The position numbers were made by a program, and so were the translations under genes. A model generated the notes under the pieces. That model ran no database searches. It was not told the origin of the DNA and was given only the letters and a program-made list of their open reading frames with translations. A DNA stretch of 64,000 nucleotides from the NCBI GenBank assembly GCA_040389445.1, contig JAZJZX010000014.1, positions 186,001 through 250,000 on the forward strand, written 5' to 3'. Shown piece by piece: positions 1 to 7,677 of the stretch; within the stretch, counting starts at the first letter, position 1; each line of letters begins with the position of its first letter. The stretch comes from UBA5189 sp040389445 (GTDB taxonomy: Bacteria > Chloroflexota > Limnocylindria > Limnocylindrales > CSP1-4).

Positions 1-667
1 CCACGAGGGCCGCGCCGCGAGACCCGAGCGTGACGATCAGCCGCGTCGCGACCCGGTCGGCGAATGCGAGCATCGCGGCCTCGGTCACCTCGCCGGCCGC
101 GCCGGACAGGATCCCGAACTCCACTTCATTTGGGACCAGCCAGCCCGTGAAGCCCAGGAGCTCCGGCGAGATCGGCGCGGCCGGCGCCGGATTGAGGATC
201 GTGATCGCACCGCGTCCGCGGGCCGCCGCAAATCCTGCGGCCGTCACGGCTTGCGGGATCTCCAACTGCCCGACGCAGACATCAACCCGCGGCACCGCGT
301 GCACCGCGCCGTCCGCGTGCTGCGGCGTGACCAGATCGTTGGCGCCGGGGACCACGATGATGCGGTTCGTGCCGTCCGCCTCGACCCAGATCGGGGCCAC
401 GCCACTGGATCCGGCCACCCGCATCACGCCGGAGGCGTCGATCCCGAGGCGCTCGAAGTTCTCGACCGTCATCGCAGCGTAGGCGTCGTCCCCGAGGGCA
501 CCGATGAATGAGACCTCGGCACCGAGGAGCCGCGCCATGACGGCCTGGTTGGCCCCCTTGCCGCCAAAGCCCGACTGGAATCGGTCGCCGATCACGGTCT
601 CGCCCGGGCCGGGTGCGCGTCGCGCATAGGCGATCAGGTCGATGTTCATGCTTCCGACCACCGCCAC
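1..667 (-). CDS. rbsK: Ribokinase-type PfkB sugar/nucleoside kinase (C-terminus cut by window edge)
   Basis: Partial gene running off the left edge. The translation has the ribokinase signatures VVGSMNIDL at the N-terminus, GGKGANQAVMARLLGA, a GVAPIWVEADGTN strand and NPAP followed by PNEVEFG, all typical of the PfkB family that phosphorylates ribose or nucleosides at the 5' position. The ATP-site end is outside the window. The start is probably a GTG at 667 or 661 rather than the ATG at 649, because the VAVVGS strand of the fold lies upstream of that ATG. It diverges from the LacI gene and probably shares its control region. Ribose freed by a hydrolase is the default substrate; a role as a nucleoside kinase feeding Qng1 is my inference. 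Confidence 0.85.
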   Translation of the reverse strand, partial: MAVVGSMNIDLIAYARRAPGPGETVIGDRFQSGFGGKGANQAVMARLLGAEVSFIGALGDDAYAAMTVENFERLGIDASGVMRVAGSSGVAPIWVEADGTNRIIVVPGANDLVTPQHADGAVHAVPRVDVCVGQLEIPQAVTAAGFAAARGRGAITILNPAPAAPISPELLGFTGWLVPNEVEFGILSGAAGEVTEAAMLAFADRVATRLIVTLGSRGAALV

Positions 668-751
668 TGCAGCGGGTCGAGCCTGCGATCCTCCCACGCA
701 TCCCTCCGAGTGCCTCGCCATGCCCGCCGACCGGGCGCCGTGCGAAAAACC

Positions 752-781
752 TTGACGGCATTGTGTCATCTGGGCTACGGT
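752..781 (+). promoter_or_regulatory. Candidate promoter of the LacI/Qng1 operon
   Basis: TTGACG at 752-757 and TACGGT at 776-781 are separated by 18 bases. Transcription would begin near 788, only about 5 bases before a TTG in the LacI frame, so the message would be nearly leaderless. The same layout recurs at 29097-29126 and 45172-45202. Confidence 0.5.
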
Positions 782-786
782 TTCTG

Positions 787-810
787 CAATCGTTGTCAGT
801 AACCGTTGCC
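787..810 (+). promoter_or_regulatory. Possible tandem LacI-family operators
   Basis: Two imperfect palindromes, GCAATCGTTGT at 787-797 and GTAACCGTTGC at 799-809, sit just after the proposed promoter. Each has AA and TT flanking a central C-G core, as LacI-family sites do. Autoregulation is inferred from position only. Confidence 0.35.
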
Positions 811-813
811 GCG

Positions 814-1872
814 TTGGGAGGGACTCCGCTGGCCGCGCCCCGCCGTACGACCACGATCACCGATGTCGCAGACCGCGCAGGTGTCTCGGCATCCACCGTC
901 AGCCGCCATCTCCGCGGCGACACGGTCCGCAACGCGGTGACCATCGACGATGCCATCCAGACCTTGGGATTCCGCCCGAGTCGGGCGGCCCAGGCGCTGA
1001 AGTCGGGCCGCACGGGTGCCATCGCCCTGGTCGTGCCGGACATCACCAATCCGTTCTTTGCCGCGGTCGTGCGGGGTGCCGATTCCCTCTCGTCGGCCGA
1101 GGGCTACACCGTCTTCCTCTCGAACACCGACGAGAGTCCGGAGCGCGAGGCCGACGTGCTGGAGGACCTCCTCGGGCGGGTGGACGGAATCATTCTCGGT
1201 CCGGCTTCGGAGGACGATCAGAACCCGCTCGTCGTTCATCGAGCCGGCGTACCGCTTGTGTTCATCGATCGCGAGATCCGCGGATCGGGCGTCGACTTCG
1301 ACACCGTTCTGGTCGACAACCAGGGCGGCGCACGCCAGGCCGTCGAGCACCTGGTGGGTCTCGGGCATCGAAGGATCGCGATCGTCAGCGGCCAGCTGGA
1401 ATCGACGCCCGGTCGCGAGCGCTACGAAGGATTCTCCGCTGCCATCGAGGCAGCCGGACTCGACCTTCCGGACGCCTATGTCCAGTTCGGTGCCTTTCGC
1501 GAGCGCGAGGCCTATCAGTCGATGCTGCGCCTCCTCGCCTTGCCCGAACCACCGACCGCGGTCTTCGTCGGCAACAACCTGATGACCATCGGCGCACTCC
1601 ATGCCGTTCGCGACATGGCGATCCGCGTTCCAGACGACCTGTCGATCGTCGGCTTCGACGACCACGCCTTTGCCGACCTCCTGGCCCCGCCCCTGACCGT
1701 GGTGGCCCGACCGATGGAAGAGCAGGGTGTCCTGGCGATGCGCCTCCTCCTCAACCGCATCGATGGCCGCGGTGATGCGTCGCCTCGCCGGATCGTCCTC
1801 GACACGACGCTCACCGTTCGCGGCTCCACCTCGGCACCCGCCGTCCCGCAGCCCCGGACCCGGCGTCGATGA
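814..1872 (+). CDS. LacI-family transcriptional regulator
   Basis: Helix-turn-helix TITDVADRAGVSASTVSRHL is at the N-terminus, followed by the hinge region and a periplasmic-binding-protein core (ALVVPDITNPFFAAVVRGAD, and VGFDDHAFADLLAPPLTVV near the end). Length is about 350 residues, normal for the family. There is no ATG before the HTH: candidates are TTG 793, TTG 814 and CTG 829, the last 7 bases after GGGAGG. It stands 48 bases upstream of the Qng1 gene and diverges from the ribokinase gene, so it probably senses a sugar or nucleoside handled by these genes. The effector is not identifiable from sequence. Confidence 0.9.
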   Translation: MGGTPLAAPRRTTTITDVADRAGVSASTVSRHLRGDTVRNAVTIDDAIQTLGFRPSRAAQALKSGRTGAIALVVPDITNPFFAAVVRGADSLSSAEGYTVFLSNTDESPEREADVLEDLLGRVDGIILGPASEDDQNPLVVHRAGVPLVFIDREIRGSGVDFDTVLVDNQGGARQAVEHLVGLGHRRIAIVSGQLESTPGRERYEGFSAAIEAAGLDLPDAYVQFGAFREREAYQSMLRLLALPEPPTAVFVGNNLMTIGALHAVRDMAIRVPDDLSIVGFDDHAFADLLAPPLTVVARPMEEQGVLAMRLLLNRIDGRGDASPRRIVLDTTLTVRGSTSAPAVPQPRTRRR

Positions 1873-1920
1873 GCGCCCGGACGGCCATCACGCAGCAGCC
1901 CGAATCCTGGAGTCACCGCG

Positions 1921-2916
1921 ATGCATGAATCAGCGTTCTGGACGACCCCGGTTCTGGCCTCGGTGCGGCCGGTGGTCGAGCATGCCCGGCATGTCACGAC
2001 CCATCCGGAAGCGGTCCGATCCGTCGCCGGCTGGATGGCCTACGAGGAGTTCGGGCTTCCCGATGGGATGCTTCAGTTCGACCTCGGTTCGGATCTCGAC
2101 CTGCTCACCGACACGATCATGTTCGTCTCCCTGCTGAACTTCGCCTTCACGGACTTCACGACGCGCGTGAAGTACGAAGTGGACTACTTCGGAAAGCGCT
2201 GGACCGACAGCGAGGGGATGTTCGCGAACATCCATGAGGCGATCGTCACGGGCGTCCCGATCCTGGACGGCGCATGGATGGCGAAGGTCGATCGTGCCGG
2301 TCTGGAGCGCCTCTTCCGCGGCACCATCGAGATGCCGATGCTCGACGAGCGCGTGCAGGTTCTCAATGACGCCGGCGCGGTCCTCCTCGCTCGCTACGGG
2401 GGCCGCTTCCACAACTGGGTGCAGGCCTGTGCGCCGGCGATGTACGCCGGGGGCGACGGCCTGCTCGAACGTCTCGTCACGGAATTCCCGCGCTTCAATG
2501 ACGTGTCGACGTACGACGGACATCAGGTCAGGTTGTTCAAGCTGGCCCAGCTCAGCCTCTGGTCGCTCCACGCCATCCACAGCCGGTTGGGTGGAATCGC
2601 GATCCGCGACCTGTCGAACATGACGGCCTTCGCCGATTACATCGTCCCGGTCGGCCTGCGCGTGATGGGGATCACGTCCTACACCCCCGAGCTCGAGGCA
2701 CGCATCAATCGCGGCGACATCATCCACCGCGACTCGGCCGAGGAGATCGAGATTCGGGCCCACACCCTCTACGCGACGGCGCTCCTCACCGAGGAGATCA
2801 ACAAGCTCCGGCCGTCCGACATGCAGCTCGTCATCCCGCAGGTCGACTACCGGTTCTGGAAGACCTATCACGCCACCTTCTGGCCGCACCACCTGACCCG
2901 GACGGTCATGTATTGA
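1921..2916 (+). CDS. Queuosine 5'-phosphate N-glycosylase/hydrolase (Qng1, DUF2419 family)
   Basis: The 331-residue protein matches the queuosine salvage family (PF10343): LNFAFTDF at 72-79, RFNDVSTYDGHQVRLFKLAQ at 191-210, NMTAFADYIVPVGLR at 233-247 and EIEIRA at 275-280. Characterised members, human Qng1 and a Sphaerobacter homologue, hydrolyse queuosine 5'-monophosphate to queuine and ribose 5-phosphate, which lets a cell recycle the modified base for tRNA. It starts at an ATG behind GGAG and is followed by an ECF importer and nucleoside phosphorylases, consistent with uptake and breakdown of an external nucleoside. Recognition is from remembered family motifs; catalytic residues were not assigned individually. 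An activity on another modified nucleotide is possible. Confidence 0.85.
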   Translation: MHESAFWTTPVLASVRPVVEHARHVTTHPEAVRSVAGWMAYEEFGLPDGMLQFDLGSDLDLLTDTIMFVSLLNFAFTDFTTRVKYEVDYFGKRWTDSEGMFANIHEAIVTGVPILDGAWMAKVDRAGLERLFRGTIEMPMLDERVQVLNDAGAVLLARYGGRFHNWVQACAPAMYAGGDGLLERLVTEFPRFNDVSTYDGHQVRLFKLAQLSLWSLHAIHSRLGGIAIRDLSNMTAFADYIVPVGLRVMGITSYTPELEARINRGDIIHRDSAEEIEIRAHTLYATALLTEEINKLRPSDMQLVIPQVDYRFWKTYHATFWPHHLTRTVMY

Positions 2917-3022
2917 GCGGCCCGTCAACCGGCTGTCGACCGATGTCGGCGGCCGGAGCCCAGGTCACGAGAGGAGGGAATAGCTGAGAGTCTTGAGGGG
3001 GGCTTTGTTCGATTGATCAAGC

Positions 3023-3054
3023 GCCACGCGCGCCGAATGTGTGCGCAGCGTGGC
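3023..3054 (+). promoter_or_regulatory. Strong hairpin upstream of the ECF S component
   Basis: GCCACGC (3023-3029) pairs with GCGTGGC (3048-3054), and the inner GCGC (3030-3033) pairs with GCGC (3043-3046) around a 9-base loop with one unpaired A. There is no T-run, so it is not an obvious terminator. It lies in the 164-base gap between the Qng1 gene and the S-component start. It could be an RNA control element or a processing site; no known riboswitch consensus was recognised. Confidence 0.6.
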
Positions 3055-3080
3055 CAGAGTGGGAGGGTTCGGAAACAACC

Positions 3081-3782
3081 ATGACTGCTGCGGCAACCAC
3101 CAGGGGATCCGCGAGTTCGCGGATCCCGCTCACGCTGGTCGTCACCCTCATTCCGGTGGCGGCAGCCCTGAACATCGTTGGCGGAACGATCAACACGGCG
3201 CTCAAGCTCCCGACGTTCCTGGACATGATCGGCACCGCCGTCGCCGCCATCGTCCTCGGCCCGTGGTGGGGAGCTCTCGTCGGTGTCATCACGAACGTCG
3301 GTGGCTCGCTCATCAACGGGCCGATCGGGATCCCGTTCGCGCTCGCGAATGTCGCCGGCGCCCTCGTCTGGGGCTACGGCGTCCGCTCGTGGGGCCTCGG
3401 TGGCTCCTCGATCAAGTACTTCGGTCTGAACGTGCTCGTCGCGCTGGCGGTCTCCGCCGTGGCTGCGCCGATCGTGATCTTCGTCTTCGGCGGGGCAACC
3501 GGCCACTCGTCCGACGCGATCACGGCAGCATTTGCGCAGGCCGGCCAGGATCTGATCACGGCCGTCTTCGCGTCGAACGTCATCGTCTCGCTGGCCGACA
3601 AGATCATTGCCGGCTACGTCGCGCTGGCGATCATCCAGGCGCTCCCGACGCACCTCACGTCGTCGCTCGTGCTGCCTCGCCAGGAAGGCATGGGCCGCAT
3701 CCTCGTGGCCGTCGTCGGCGTCGTGATCGGCGTCGCCTTCCTCCTCGTCTACACCCTGATCCTGGCCCCCAAGCCGGCCTGA
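3081..3782 (+). CDS. ECF transporter S component (substrate-binding membrane protein)
   Basis: A 233-residue hydrophobic protein with about six membrane segments. It has LNIVGGTINTALKLPTFLDM followed by GPWWGALVGVITNVG, a pattern of ECF S components that bind vitamins or nucleobases; small-residue helices in that region dock to EcfT. The ATG at 3081 follows GGGAGGG by 13 bases. Its own ATPases and EcfT are encoded directly downstream, making it a dedicated (group I) ECF system. Placement behind Qng1 suggests queuine or queuosine, and the QrtT group of S components is known for that, but the substrate cannot be fixed from this sequence. Confidence 0.85.
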   Translation: MTAAATTRGSASSRIPLTLVVTLIPVAAALNIVGGTINTALKLPTFLDMIGTAVAAIVLGPWWGALVGVITNVGGSLINGPIGIPFALANVAGALVWGYGVRSWGLGGSSIKYFGLNVLVALAVSAVAAPIVIFVFGGATGHSSDAITAAFAQAGQDLITAVFASNVIVSLADKIIAGYVALAIIQALPTHLTSSLVLPRQEGMGRILVAVVGVVIGVAFLLVYTLILAPKPA

Positions 3783-3815
3783 TCGAACGCGTCTTGAATG
3801 GAGATTGAAACCATC

Positions 3816-4034
3816 ATGGAAGAGCATTCAGGTCGGACTGTCGGGCCTCGCGAGGGCCTCGGCGCCGGGATCATTGCGCTCGGCATCCTCTCGGCGGTGC
3901 TGCCCAGCGTCGTCGATCAACTTCCCTCGGTGACGAACGGCGGGAGCGCCGCGTTCGTGCTGTACGGCATGAGCGTGCTCATCGGCATCTTCGTCATCAT
4001 CGCCGGGATCATGTCCTTCATCGTCAAGGACTGA
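3816..4034 (+). CDS. Small two-helix membrane protein in the ECF operon
   Basis: A 72-residue protein starting at the ATG after GGAG (an ATG at 3798 in the same frame would add six residues). Two hydrophobic segments, IIALGILSAVLPSVV and AFVLYGMSVLIGIFVIIAGI, are joined by a short polar loop, and the tail is charged. It lies between the S component and the first ATPase. I recognise no family. The position recalls small accessory subunits of some group I ECF systems such as CbiN, so an accessory role is a reasonable guess only. Confidence 0.75.
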   Translation: MEEHSGRTVGPREGLGAGIIALGILSAVLPSVVDQLPSVTNGGSAAFVLYGMSVLIGIFVIIAGIMSFIVKD

Positions 4035-4127
4035 CCGGACCCGCGCTCGTCAACGCAGGCGTCGGTCCCCGTCGGGCAGGGAGTCCCGGCGGGGACCGGT
4101 GCCGTTCGTCGTGCAACTGAGGACCCC

Positions 4128-5033
4128 GTGGCAACTGAACCGTATATCGCGATCGCAGATCTTGGCTTTTCGTACGCACAGGGCACCCGTCCGGCGCTGA
4201 CCGGGATCACCCTCACTGTCGAGCAGGGCGAATACGTCGGGGTGATCGGCCTCAACGGCGCCGGCAAGACCACCCTGGGCCTGTGTCTCAACGGCATCAT
4301 CCCGCACATGTTGATGGGCGAGCAGACGGGAACGATTGCTGTGGCCGGCAAGGACCCCGGCGTCGTTCCCGTGCGCGAAATGGCACGCATCGTCGGGATG
4401 GTCTTTGACAACCCCGAATTTCAGATGAGCCAGGTCACGGCCGCCGAGGAGGTGGCCCTGGGCCTCGAAAATCTCGGTGTTCCCTACGCGGACATGGTCG
4501 TTCGGGTTGCCGAAGCTCTCGCGATCGTGGGCCTGACTGGTTACGACGAGCGGTCGCCGATGGGCCTCTCGGGCGGCCAGCAACAGCGGCTCGCCATTGC
4601 CTCAACCCTGGCCATGAAACCATCGATCCTGTTCATGGACGAGCCGACATCGAATCTCGACCCGATCGGCAAGGAGGAGGTCTTCGAGATCGCCCGCCGA
4701 CTGAACCGGGATGAGGGCATGACGATCATCGTCGCGGAGCACGAGGTCGAGGTCCTCGCCGAGTACGCGGATCGCATCATCGTCCTCCACGAGGGGCGGA
4801 TTGCCCTTCAGGGCACGCCGACCGAGGTCTTCTCCCAGGTGGACACGATGGCGGCGCTCGGACTCCGGGTGCCCCAGGTGACCGAGTTCGCGTATCGCAT
4901 CGCCGGGTTGGGCGCTGGCCCGGTCGCCGATCCCGGCGCGCGCGCCGGAACTGCCCCGGGCCTGACGAGCCCAGTCGCCCAGCTGCCGGTGAAGCTGTCC
5001 ACAGCGATCGAGTGGGTCGGGGCGCGGGGATGA
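4128..5033 (+). CDS. ecfA1: ECF transporter ATPase, first subunit
   Basis: ABC ATPase of 301 residues with Walker A GLNGAGKTT at 41-49, signature LSGGQ at 147-151, Walker B ILFMDE at 167-172 and switch His205. The Q-loop region reads VFDNPEFQ rather than VFQNPEFQ, so Asp replaces the usual Gln at the first position. A GTG start follows GAGGA. It energises import through the ECF complex with the next ATPase and EcfT; the ATG of the next gene overlaps its stop by 4 bases. Confidence 0.92.
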   Translation: MATEPYIAIADLGFSYAQGTRPALTGITLTVEQGEYVGVIGLNGAGKTTLGLCLNGIIPHMLMGEQTGTIAVAGKDPGVVPVREMARIVGMVFDNPEFQMSQVTAAEEVALGLENLGVPYADMVVRVAEALAIVGLTGYDERSPMGLSGGQQQRLAIASTLAMKPSILFMDEPTSNLDPIGKEEVFEIARRLNRDEGMTIIVAEHEVEVLAEYADRIIVLHEGRIALQGTPTEVFSQVDTMAALGLRVPQVTEFAYRIAGLGAGPVADPGARAGTAPGLTSPVAQLPVKLSTAIEWVGARG

Positions 5034-5911
5034 CCGAGACGCAGAACGGCCTGCCTGGATCCCCAGGCGCCGGCCCAATTCTCTCCGTCCGCAACGCACG
5101 CTACGTCTACCCTCGCGGCGACGTGGTGGCGCTCGAGGAGATCTCCGTCGATGTCCCCGTCGGCCAGAGCCTCGGGATCGTCGGCCAGAACGGATCCGGC
5201 AAGACGACGCTCACCAAGCTCATGAACGGGCTCCTGCGGCCGACCTCCGGCAGCGTGATCGTCGACGATCTGGACACGGCAAGGCACCCCGTCCAGGTAC
5301 TTGCCGCGCATGTCGGATACGTCTTCCAGAATCCCAACCACCAGCTCTTCGCGCCGACCGTTGCGGACGAACTGGCCTTCGGCCCGCGCAACATCGGCGT
5401 TCCCGAAGCGGAGATCGCGGAGCGCGTGGCCGAGGCAACCGAGTTCTTCCGCCTGGGCGACATCCTGACGCTCCACCCGTATCGAATCAGCTTCCCGTTG
5501 CGGAAACTGGTCGGGATCGCGTCGATTTTCACGATGCGGCCCAAGGTCTTCATCCTCGACGAGCCGACGACGGGTCAGGATCACCGCACGACGAACACCA
5601 TCAACCGGCTCATCCACGAGCTCGTGGATCGAGGGTCCACGGTGATCTGCGTGGCCCACGACATGCCGCTGCTCGCGGATGTTTCCGAGCGACTCATCGT
5701 CATGTGGAACGCACGCCTGATCGCCGATGGGACGCCTCGCGAAGTCTTCGCCGATCGAGCGGTCATGGAGCGGACGCATCTGGCTCCACCCCAGATCACC
5801 CAGTTCTCGATGCAGCTGCCGGGCCGTGAAGGTCGCGCTCCGGCGCTCTCGCTTGATGAGCTGGTGGCCGAATATCGCACTCCCGGCCGGCTCGCCGGAA
5901 AGGAGGCCTAG
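5030..5911 (+). CDS. ecfA2: ECF transporter ATPase, second subunit with altered signature motif
   Basis: ABC ATPase of 293 residues. Walker A GQNGSGKTT is at 52-60, the Q-loop VFQNPNHQ follows (Q100), Walker B VFILDE is at 173-178 and switch His210 is present. The signature loop, normally LSGGQ, reads ISFPL at 153-157 and continues RKLVGIAS, so the Gly-Gly-Gln that contacts ATP across the dimer is missing. One of the two ATP sites of the EcfA1-EcfA2 dimer may therefore be weak or inactive, as in other asymmetric ABC dimers. An in-frame GTG at 5012 would add six residues, but ATGA overlap favours 5030. Confidence 0.9.
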   Translation: MTETQNGLPGSPGAGPILSVRNARYVYPRGDVVALEEISVDVPVGQSLGIVGQNGSGKTTLTKLMNGLLRPTSGSVIVDDLDTARHPVQVLAAHVGYVFQNPNHQLFAPTVADELAFGPRNIGVPEAEIAERVAEATEFFRLGDILTLHPYRISFPLRKLVGIASIFTMRPKVFILDEPTTGQDHRTTNTINRLIHELVDRGSTVICVAHDMPLLADVSERLIVMWNARLIADGTPREVFADRAVMERTHLAPPQITQFSMQLPGREGRAPALSLDELVAEYRTPGRLAGKEA

Positions 5912-5914
5912 GCC

Positions 5915-6808
5915 ATGCAGGGGATGAACGTCTCGGTCACCCACGTCCGCGGGACCTCGTGGCTCCATCGCATGAGCCCGATCGCCAAGCTCAGCTGGCT
6001 CCTGGCGATCATGGCCTTCGCCTTTGCCTCGTACAACCCGTGGCCGCTTTTCGCGATCGCGCTTGCCGGCATCGGCATGGCCGCGACCGCCGGCATCCTC
6101 AAGCCGATCCTTCGCATCCTCCTCGTGTTCGCACCCGTGACGGCCTCGATGATCGTCATCCAGGCCATCGCCCCGGCGATCTGCCAGAACACCTGCACGC
6201 CCGCGACGACGCTCGGACCGCTGACCCTCTACCAGGAGGGGATCTCGCACGGGCTGTCGCTGAGCGCGCGGGTCCTGTCCATGGAGATCATTGCGATTGT
6301 CGCTCTCGTGACGACGAACCCGTCCGACCTTTTTTCAGCCTTCGCACGGTTGCGGGTTCCGTACATCCTGAACTTCATGGTGTCGATGACCCTCCAGCTC
6401 ATCCCGGTCCTGACCCGTGAGGTTCAGATCGTCCTGTCCGCGCAGCGTTCGAGAGGCATGAAGAGCACGGGCTTCGGATCGGTGATCCCGTCGTTCGTGC
6501 CGGTCTTCGCCGGAGCGTTCGAGCGGGTCCAGCAGCTCTCGATCAGCCTGGAATCGCGTGCCTTTGGATCCACCGGCAAGAAGACTTCGTACCGTCAGAT
6601 CGAGTTCGGAACGCTCGACAGGATCATCGCGGTCGCGGGCCTGGTGGTCGGCTTGGTCGGGACCGTGGTCGGCCTCGTCTTCTGGAGTGCCGGTCAGACA
6701 CCGGTGATCATCCTTCCGGTCTGGCTGACCGTGACCGTCTTCCTCATCGCTGCGGTGATGTTCGTCGGGGTCGTCATCGCGGCCCTGGTCGCAATCGCTC
6801 GGTCCTAG
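5915..6808 (+). CDS. ecfT: ECF transporter transmembrane coupling protein EcfT
   Basis: 297 residues with about five or six membrane segments and a cytoplasmic region holding the two coupling-helix motifs that dock into the ATPases: AQRSRGM and, 40 residues on, SLESRAFG, corresponding to the Ala-Arg-Gly boxes of the family. AAGGAGG precedes the ATG. It completes the importer made of the S component and EcfA1/A2 and immediately follows ecfA2. Confidence 0.92.
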   Translation: MQGMNVSVTHVRGTSWLHRMSPIAKLSWLLAIMAFAFASYNPWPLFAIALAGIGMAATAGILKPILRILLVFAPVTASMIVIQAIAPAICQNTCTPATTLGPLTLYQEGISHGLSLSARVLSMEIIAIVALVTTNPSDLFSAFARLRVPYILNFMVSMTLQLIPVLTREVQIVLSAQRSRGMKSTGFGSVIPSFVPVFAGAFERVQQLSISLESRAFGSTGKKTSYRQIEFGTLDRIIAVAGLVVGLVGTVVGLVFWSAGQTPVIILPVWLTVTVFLIAAVMFVGVVIAALVAIARS

Positions 6809-6817
6809 GAGAGTTCG

Positions 6818-7666
6818 ATGGCAGTGTTCGAGGCGGACGGCCGCCTGCATCACATCGCGATCAGATCCGGCGACGTCGGTCGCTACGTCCTGCTGCCGGG
6901 CGATCCCGGTCGCGTGGAACGGATCGCCCGGCGGTTCGACGACGCGCATTTCGTGGCCTCGCACCGCGAGTACGTCACGTGGACCGGAACGCTGGACGGG
7001 GTGAAGGTCTCGTGCACCTCGACCGGCATCGGCTGTCCCTCCACGGCCATCGCCGTCGAGGAGCTGGCTGCCGCTGGCGCGGATACGTTCATTCGCGTCG
7101 GCACGGCCGGTGCCATGCAGCCCGAGATCCGGACGGGGGACATCGGTGTCATCAGCGGGGCGATCCGTGACGAGGGGACGAGCCGTCACTATCTCCCGCT
7201 GGAGTTCCCCGCGGTCGCCGACATCGACGTCACGGTCGCGCTGCGCGAAGGGGCGCGGAACGCCGGTCACCGGTTCCGGGTCGGCATCGCCCAGTCGAAG
7301 GATTCGTTCTACGGCCAGCACGAACCCGAACGCATGCCGATCGCGGCGGAACTCGGTCGACGCTGGGACGCCTGGACGGCGGGTGGTGCGATCTGCTCGG
7401 AGATGGAGGCCGCGACACTCTTAATCGTGGCGTCGGCCCTGCGTGTCCGCGCCGGTGGCGTGATGCTGATCTACCAGAACATGGACCATCGTCAGCCCAC
7501 TGCTGAGGAGCGTGCCGCGGGCAACGTCGAGCACGTCATCGACGCAGCGATCTCCGGCCTCCGCCAGCTCATCGCGGATGACCGGGCGCGGGCCGACGCC
7601 GCCCTTGCCGGCGCTGCCGGCGCTGCCGACGCTGCCGGCGCTGCCGGCGCTGCCGACGCGTCGTAG
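6818..7666 (+). CDS. Nucleoside phosphorylase, uridine phosphorylase-like, copy 1
   Basis: PNP/UDP family phosphorylase of 282 residues. VLLPGDPGRVERIARRFDD is the phosphate loop, TSTGIGCPSTAIAVEEL and FIRVGTAGAMQ form the ribose and phosphate site, and AGGAICSEMEAATL carries the Glu that contacts ribose. It cleaves a nucleoside with phosphate to base and ribose 1-phosphate. The last 30 residues are an Ala-Gly-Asp repeat encoded by 9-base units. AGGAGAG precedes the ATG. It is the first of two tandem copies and belongs to the importer operon. Base specificity cannot be read from sequence. Confidence 0.9.
   Translation: MAVFEADGRLHHIAIRSGDVGRYVLLPGDPGRVERIARRFDDAHFVASHREYVTWTGTLDGVKVSCTSTGIGCPSTAIAVEELAAAGADTFIRVGTAGAMQPEIRTGDIGVISGAIRDEGTSRHYLPLEFPAVADIDVTVALREGARNAGHRFRVGIAQSKDSFYGQHEPERMPIAAELGRRWDAWTAGGAICSEMEAATLLIVASALRVRAGGVMLIYQNMDHRQPTAEERAAGNVEHVIDAAISGLRQLIADDRARADAALAGAAGAADAAGAAGAADAS
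7607..7660 (+). repeat. Tandem 9-base GCCGGCGCT/GCCGACGCT repeat
   Basis: Six 9-base units encode Ala-Gly-Ala or Ala-Asp-Ala at the end of the first phosphorylase, ordered as two 27-base blocks. Such a stretch is prone to slippage and is probably a flexible tail with no catalytic role. Confidence 0.8.
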
Positions 7667-7677
7667 GTCATCAGCAC

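Noticed and set aside
2917..3080. A preQ1 riboswitch before the S component
   Set aside because: Looked for because of Qng1; no preQ1-I or -II consensus was visible, only the plain hairpin at 3023-3054.
4808..6250. A 480-residue minus-strand open frame over the ECF genes
   Set aside because: Shadow composition and full overlap with ecfA2 and ecfT, which have clear motifs.
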